From: Gammaproteobacteria bacterium
Lineage (GTDB): Bacteria; Pseudomonadota; Gammaproteobacteria; Enterobacterales; Kangiellaceae
Direction: 5' to 3'
Assembly (NCBI GenBank): GCA_013372875.1
Contig: JABXIW010000249.1
Coordinates: 1 to 10,455 of the forward strand
Length of the DNA: 10,455 nt
The notes beneath the pieces were generated by a model. The model was not told where the DNA came from. It ran no database searches and was given only the letters and a program-made list of their open reading frames with translations. A program made the position numbers and the translations under genes. Positions 7,687 to 10,455 of the stretch are shown in pieces. Each line of letters opens with the position of its first letter. The stretch's first letter is position 1.

Positions 7687-7717
7687 GGATTATAGTCCGT
7701 GGTAATAAATGCATCAA
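7687..7717 (-). promoter_or_regulatory. Promoter of the helicase operon with an embedded Xre/C-box-like operator
   Basis: On the minus strand, -35 TTGATG (7712-7717), a 17-bp spacer (7695-7711) and -10 TATAAT (7689-7694, perfect consensus) drive the gene starting at 7659. The -10 lies inside GGACTATAATCC (7687-7698), which recurs with one change at the guide promoter (8059-8070). On the plus strand the site reads GGATTATAGTCCGTGG, strongly reminiscent of controller-protein boxes of restriction-modification systems (GACTTATAGTC with CCGTG spacing). Being in the divergent region upstream of the Xre gene, it may also autoregulate that gene: a weak plus-strand promoter, TTTTGC (7681-7686) with TAATAA (7703-7708), would span it. 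Confidence 0.7.
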
Positions 7718-7752
7718 GAGGCGATAGTTTTTGTTTTTTAGAGTCGTTTTAA

Positions 7753-7959
7753 ATGAAAGACTTAGCAAAGCGCTTTGGTGCCAAATTACGCGGGAAACGC
7801 AAGGATAAAAAGGTTTCTCAAGATCAACTAGCTTTGTTGGCTGATATAGATCGAAGTTATATTGGCAGGATTGAACGTGGAGAAGTAAACATCACACTCG
7901 AAAAAGTGTATCAGTTGGCCGAAGTTCTTGAGTGTGATGTGAGAGATTTATTGCCTTAA
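7753..7959 (+). CDS. Xre-family regulator, C-protein-like (68 aa)
   Basis: This small cytosolic DNA-binding protein is almost entirely one Cro/C1-type helix-turn-helix: VSQDQLALLADIDRSYIGRI at about residues 20-39, then ERGEVNITLEKVYQLAEVL. The size and the GEVNITLEKVYQLAEVL form are like controller (C) proteins of restriction-modification systems. A stop codon directly precedes the ATG, so the start cannot be further upstream; the leader has no strong Shine-Dalgarno, which is common for such genes. Xre genes of I-F3 transposons are known to control guide RNA and cas expression. Here the gene is divergent from the helicase operon, with a candidate operator between them, and convergent with the guaC guide, which ends 11 bp from its stop. 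It likely represses the guide and cargo operon and itself until the element enters a naive cell. Confidence 0.9.
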   Translation: MKDLAKRFGAKLRGKRKDKKVSQDQLALLADIDRSYIGRIERGEVNITLEKVYQLAEVLECDVRDLLP

Positions 7960-7970
7960 TTTGCATGCCT

Positions 7971-8058
7971 TAGAGTATCTACTTATTCAGCAGTGAATTG
8001 CTCTTGAACTCGAATGAAAGTGGTTCGTTTATTATCAACTACTTTCCAGTAGCATTGA
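7971..8058 (-). CRISPR. Atypical repeat-spacer-repeat encoding the guaC-directed guide RNA
   Basis: On the minus strand: a degenerate repeat at 8031-8058, a 32-nt spacer at 7999-8030 and a degenerate repeat at 7971-7998. The first repeat keeps the 3' tail TTGATAAT (typical CTGATAAT), which becomes the crRNA 5' handle, but its hairpin is CTACT-GGAA-AGTAG with a GNRA-type tetraloop instead of CTGCC-GAATA-GGTAG. The second has CTGCT-GAATA-AGTAG with a compensating base pair. Both still form Cas6f-type hairpins. The spacer, starting AAACGAACCACTTTCA, matches guaC 864-895 at 26 of 32 positions. Atypical repeats marking the homing guide are known for I-F3 elements and are thought to restrict use of that guide to transposition. 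Confidence 0.93.
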
Positions 8059-8089
8059 GGTTTATAGTCCTCATTTGATGCTAAAGCAA
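8059..8089 (-). promoter_or_regulatory. Promoter of the guaC guide RNA with an Xre operator-like element
   Basis: Minus-strand -35 TTGCTT (8084-8089), a 17-bp spacer (8067-8083) and -10 TATAAA (8061-8066) place the start site about at the beginning of the first atypical repeat, so the guide has its own promoter separate from the array. The -10 is inside GGACTATAAACC (8059-8070), 11 of 12 identical to the element at 7687-7698, in the same position relative to the -10. TGAGG/CCTCA arms (8056-8060 and 8069-8073) extend it as an imperfect palindrome. This is a candidate operator for the neighbouring Xre protein. Confidence 0.7.
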
Positions 8090-8108
8090 ACCACCGAATA
8101 GTGGTTTG
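8087..8108. repeat. 8-bp hairpin between the array and the guide unit
   Basis: CAAACCAC (8087-8094) and GTGGTTTG (8101-8108) flank the 6-nt loop CGAATA. On the minus strand it could slow or terminate transcription coming from the array before the guide promoter, but the following GCTTTAGC is not a proper T-run. Its plus-strand sequence 8086-8113 matches the CRISPR repeat at 17 of 28 positions in inverted orientation, including CCGAATAG, so it may be a repeat remnant. It overlaps the guide -35. Confidence 0.5.
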
Positions 8109-8136
8109 AGATTGGAAGCAACAGTAATGATATTGA

Positions 8137-8224
8137 AAGTTCTCCTGCCTATTCGGCAGTTCACTGATCTCGACCATAGCGATACGCCATTTCTTCATTA
8201 TCAGCTACCTATTCGGCAGTTCAC
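8137..8224 (-). CRISPR. Minimal type I-F CRISPR array: two repeats, one 32-nt spacer
   Basis: On the minus strand, repeat 1 (8197-8224) reads GTGAACTGCCGAATAGG then TAGCTGATAAT, the expected 28-nt I-F3 form with stem CTGCC/GGTAG and loop GAATA. The 32-nt spacer is at 8165-8196. Repeat 2 (8137-8164) is identical for 17 bases, with stem CTGCC/GGCAG, then diverges (GAGAACTT), as terminal repeats do. The spacer translates without stop in one frame (EEMAYRYGRD), so the target may be a phage or plasmid gene; I cannot identify it. Repeat 2 is followed by 78 bp before the guide unit. Confidence 0.93.
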
Positions 8225-8351
8225 TGTCACTAATTAAACAATAGTATAAATTTATCAATCAGTTAATAGGCTAAGTGTCAATTAATTCTATTTTTCTTAC
8301 TGTGATAAATCTCCTGTAATTTTATAATTTAAAAGTGTCGATAAAAGAGGA
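8225..8351 (-). promoter_or_regulatory. AT-rich leader between cas6 and the CRISPR array
   Basis: This 127-bp intergenic stretch is very AT-rich and precedes the first repeat in the direction of transcription, the usual leader position. A consensus -35 TTGACA is at 8276-8281 (minus strand); possible -10s are GATAAA (8251-8256, spacing 19) or TATACT (8243-8248, spacing too long). The array may therefore be expressed separately from the cas operon. The exact promoter is uncertain. Confidence 0.4.
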
Positions 8352-8951
8352 TCAAATTAGGGGAACTGCTTGATACGAATTTTCTGTATTGGATAGTCCA
8401 TAACTACTGAAAATCGAGCTACCTTCAAAGCTATGAGTAGCCTTCATTTGTATGTTCAACCGAAAGATGCTGTTTTTGCTTTGACTGCTTACTTCGAGCG
8501 AATGGTAATGAGGAAGAACGATTAGTTCTTTTTGTTTAATCAGAGCGGGATTAAAAGCTTCCCCTCTAGCGATTGCTCGTTTTTCAAGTCGTCTTAGCTT
8601 TCTTGCTTGACCTGCCGCAGATGCTTTGTCGATTGACTGATTCCGAGTAAACGCAGCATATTCGCAATCATCGGGAATTTTCGTCGTTGCTGATATATCG
8701 AAATAATCAAGCCGTCTCATTTGAATAAAGTAATGGTGCTTCAACAACAAATCGAGTTCAGCTTTACTCGTACTGATAAAAGTTAGCTTTTTACCGACGG
8801 TATCATCACACCATTCAGGGAAAGAAACACCGATACTTCGCGTTTCATACTTGTAGTTGAAACCGTGAAGAGTGCTCAAACATTTAGCTGCGAGTACTTC
8901 ATTGTCACAACGCTCAGGAAGGAACGTGACGGTCTTGTAGTACCAATTCAT
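8352..8951 (-). CDS. cas6: Type I-F CRISPR endoribonuclease Cas6 (Cas6f/Csy4-like)
   Basis: Cas6f cuts the pre-crRNA at the 3' base of each repeat hairpin and stays bound as the crRNA 3' cap in Cascade. The 199-residue product has a His at position 29 (STLHGFNY), the same position as the catalytic His29 of Pseudomonas Csy4, after an N-terminal ferredoxin-like start YYKTVTFLPE. A basic helix, QARKLRRLEKRAIARGEAF at about residues 114-132, fits the arginine-rich helix that reads the hairpin major groove. The C-terminus GLSNTENSYQAVPLI is as in the family. Its ATG follows the cas7 stop by 2 bp, with AGGGTGAT upstream as Shine-Dalgarno. It must also process the atypical repeats at 7971-8058. It appears intact. 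Confidence 0.95.
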   Translation of the reverse strand: MNWYYKTVTFLPERCDNEVLAAKCLSTLHGFNYKYETRSIGVSFPEWCDDTVGKKLTFISTSKAELDLLLKHHYFIQMRRLDYFDISATTKIPDDCEYAAFTRNQSIDKASAAGQARKLRRLEKRAIARGEAFNPALIKQKELIVLPHYHSLEVSSQSKNSIFRLNIQMKATHSFEGSSIFSSYGLSNTENSYQAVPLI

Positions 8952-8953
8952 AG

Positions 8954-10009
8954 TTAATCACCCTTATGTTGAAACATTCCGCCTTTGATGAGGTTTGCAA
9001 CCAAGTAATGTAGATCATTAGTAAGTTCTTGGTTCAATTCCCCTGATGCAGATAAGTGTTCAACGTATTGGTCGGCATTTTGAATAATGGAAAACAGATC
9101 TTTTTGTGTGGACGGGTGACGATAACAAGTCACATCGCCTTTGTGAGCGCCAAATCGACTAACTCGCAATGGTTCAAGGGCGTTTGGGTACCAATCATCA
9201 ATTTTTGCAATGGCAGCTCCTACTTTGTAAATACCAATGATTGGAGAGCGTGCGTTTTCAATCTGAGTATTCTGGAATGTTCGAGCCTTGTTATTTGTTT
9301 TGTTTGGGCTCTTATTGTCTTTTTCAGTAAATGCTTGGCTTGGGTAAATCTCACTATTTGTTGGGAGTACCAAGGTGGCTTTAACCTCAAATATTGCTAG
9401 TCCATCCGATTGGCTGAATGCGTCGACTACTAGCTGACTGATAGCATTCCAATTTTGATGGGCTTCAAATGCTGATTCTTCTCTGTACTCTGTACGTATA
9501 TTTTCAAATAAAACAGGTCTTTCGGACCAAGGCCAAGGTGATAGTTCTACGTCAAGGCGGTATGCCCTCTTGGTATTTTTCCACAACCAAGAGCCGTTAC
9601 AAACGTTGATTAGGTACCTGGACACTAACTTCTGCCAACCGATTCGTTTCTCATAAAGCTTAATCAGCTTAACGAGAGTATCTTTGACAGTGTTTGAATT
9701 GCATTTGTATGGTTTCCGTAACTCTGAAGAGAAAGATACTGAGAAAAAGCATTCAATGTGGCTAGCTCCGAAAGGAACACTACAAAAGTCACCAGCATGT
9801 GGATTGCCGTGTGCTAGTTTTTCCGCGGTCGCACTTTCTTTAATGTTTCCCTTTGAATCATAAGCTAATGAAGCCGTTTCCATTTGCCCAAGTGCAATGC
9901 GAGATGTATATCTTAGAGGTTCTTTCGTACCATCAGGCCAAACAACAAAAAAGCAAACGTCGGAGGGGGTGATGGAGCGCTCATAAGCTAAGTTGGTTGG
10001 TAGTTCCAT
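8954..10009 (-). CDS. cas7: Type I-F3 Cascade backbone protein Cas7 (Csy3-like)
   Basis: Six Cas7 copies coat the crRNA spacer and force every sixth base out of the guide-target duplex. The product is 351 residues, usual for Cas7f, starting MELPTNLAYERSITPSD. Family-like segments include VCFFVVWPDGT, the aromatic NVCNGSWLWKNTKRAYRLDV region typical of Csy3, GLAIFEVKATLVLPTNSEIYPSQAF, and RPIIGIYKVG-like SPIIGIYKVGAAIAKIDDWY toward the C-terminus. The start follows the cas8/5 stop by 5 bp, with GGAGG at 10020-10024 as a strong Shine-Dalgarno lying inside the cas8/5 end. No frameshift is seen. Confidence 0.94.
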   Translation of the reverse strand: MELPTNLAYERSITPSDVCFFVVWPDGTKEPLRYTSRIALGQMETASLAYDSKGNIKESATAEKLAHGNPHAGDFCSVPFGASHIECFFSVSFSSELRKPYKCNSNTVKDTLVKLIKLYEKRIGWQKLVSRYLINVCNGSWLWKNTKRAYRLDVELSPWPWSERPVLFENIRTEYREESAFEAHQNWNAISQLVVDAFSQSDGLAIFEVKATLVLPTNSEIYPSQAFTEKDNKSPNKTNNKARTFQNTQIENARSPIIGIYKVGAAIAKIDDWYPNALEPLRVSRFGAHKGDVTCYRHPSTQKDLFSIIQNADQYVEHLSASGELNQELTNDLHYLVANLIKGGMFQHKGD

Positions 10010-10014
10010 GATAG

Positions 10015-10455
10015 TTATGCCTCCGTTTGTAATGCGATATGGTTTTGATGGTACTTATAACGCCATAAAATTTTATTAGGGTCTGTCGTGTTCCCAAAAA
10101 TGATAGGGTTTATGAGCCCAATAATAGGCTCGGAAAATGCGTGCTTATAGCCTCGTAATGCGTCCTTTTTTTCTACTGGTCGCTCTAGCAGATGAAATCC
10201 AACGCAAGAGGGGGTAAGCCACCGCTTCTCCCTAACGCTTCCTATCAAGTCATCAAAGCTACCCAGATGCCCCTTATAGAGCGAGAGCCATTTTCCCGTT
10301 TGTATTGGCACATATTTAACGGCGGAAGTTAAACTGTCGAATGGCTGAATGCGATGAAAGTCTGCAATAGAAATATTTGTTGCCCCTCGGGCAAGCCGTT
10401 TTGGTAGGGCTTTAATAAGGTTCATCGCGGATAAGCGGGAACTAAAAACAAAAAC
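10015..10455 (-). CDS. cas8: Cas8/Cas5 fusion, C-terminal part only (cut by window edge)
   Basis: In I-F3 systems a single Cas8-Cas5 fusion recognises the PAM and holds the crRNA 5' handle. Here the frame is open from the window edge to TAA at 10015-10017, giving about 146 residues of what should be a protein of about 600-650 residues. An internal ATG at 10425 is not the start, since the frame continues upstream without stop. The identification rests mainly on position (upstream of cas7 in the operon) and on size and composition of the tail (SADFHRIQPFDSL-like and HLLERPVEKKDALRGYKHAF); I cannot point to a diagnostic motif. tniQ is expected upstream, outside the window. Confidence 0.82.
   Translation of the reverse strand, partial: VFVFSSRLSAMNLIKALPKRLARGATNISIADFHRIQPFDSLTSAVKYVPIQTGKWLSLYKGHLGSFDDLIGSVREKRWLTPSCVGFHLLERPVEKKDALRGYKHAFSEPIIGLINPIIFGNTTDPNKILWRYKYHQNHIALQTEA

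Larger units (their letters stand above)
946..10455. mobile_element. Type I-F3 CRISPR-associated Tn7-like transposon, guaC-inserted (partial, continues past the right edge)
   Basis: The element begins with TGTTGA at 946 and carries tnsA-tnsB-tnsC, a cargo helicase operon, an Xre regulator, a guaC-targeting guide, a short CRISPR array and cas6-cas7-cas8/5. No Cas3 or Cas1 is seen, as expected for a transposition-dedicated I-F3 system, although the window stops inside cas8/5. tniQ and the far end are not in view. The tns end is next to guaC, matching the Tn7 convention in which the right end abuts the attachment gene. The cas operon and guide read toward tnsABC. Confidence in the class is very high; the exact left boundary depends on the TGT call and the expected 48-50 bp spacing, which agree. 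Confidence 0.95.

Noticed and set aside
8077..8104. A third typical repeat 32 nt after repeat 2
   Set aside because: In the array orientation it has no convincing match to the repeat; the similarity is only in inverted orientation and partial.
7983..8198. Minus-strand open frame ending in [15 protein letters not shown], as if a duplicated GuaC C-terminus
   Set aside because: It is the guide spacer flanked by atypical repeats. The similarity to GuaC is due to the spacer matching the guaC target; there is no gene structure.

Overview
The window reads as one end of a Tn7-like CRISPR-associated transposon (CAST) of the type I-F3 class, inserted just downstream of a chromosomal guaC gene. The gene set, the near-palindromic I-F CRISPR repeats, the AT-rich ends starting TGTTGA and the guaC sequence suggest a Vibrio or close relative (Vibrionaceae). 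The organism is inferred from gene content and recalled family resemblance, not from a search.

Layout: (1) 1-926, host guaC (GMP reductase), 5' end outside the window, containing the attachment protospacer at 864-895. (2) 941-945, likely target-site duplication. (3) 946-1015, transposon end with three about 20-bp TnsB-type repeats, followed by a nested inverted repeat that covers the tnsA ribosome binding site. (4) 1073-4570, tnsA-tnsB-tnsC, the core transposition machinery. (5) 4595-5719, a poorly preserved stretch with a small zinc-ribbon ORF, a probably frameshifted unknown gene and about 300 bp without a convincing gene. (6) 7659-5720 (minus strand), a two-gene operon of a winged-helix/coiled-coil protein and an SF2 helicase, probably accessory (possibly defence) cargo. 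(7) 7753-7959, a 68-aa Xre/C-protein-like regulator. (8) 7971-8058, a stand-alone atypical repeat-spacer-repeat whose 32-nt spacer matches guaC. (9) 8137-8224, a minimal typical array with one spacer. (10) 8352-10455 (minus strand), cas6-cas7-cas8/5 (last one cut by the window edge). tniQ is expected beyond the right edge, upstream of cas8/5. The distal transposon end is also outside.

How it works together: Cas6 processes the guides, and Cas8/5-Cas7-Cas6 plus TniQ form a nuclease-free Cascade. The atypical guide directs it to the conserved 3' end of guaC, and TnsC then recruits TnsA/TnsB to insert about 50 bp beyond the PAM-distal edge of the target, as the 895 to 945/946 distance shows. All six guide/target mismatches fall on third codon positions of guaC.

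The most interesting signal is regulatory. A 12-bp element, GGACTATAAWCC on the minus strand, occurs at two promoters, each with a TTG-containing -35, a 17-bp spacer and a -10 embedded in the element. One drives the guaC guide RNA. The other drives the helicase cargo operon and also sits upstream of the Xre gene. This resembles controller-protein boxes of restriction-modification systems and suggests one Xre switch couples homing-guide expression to cargo expression.
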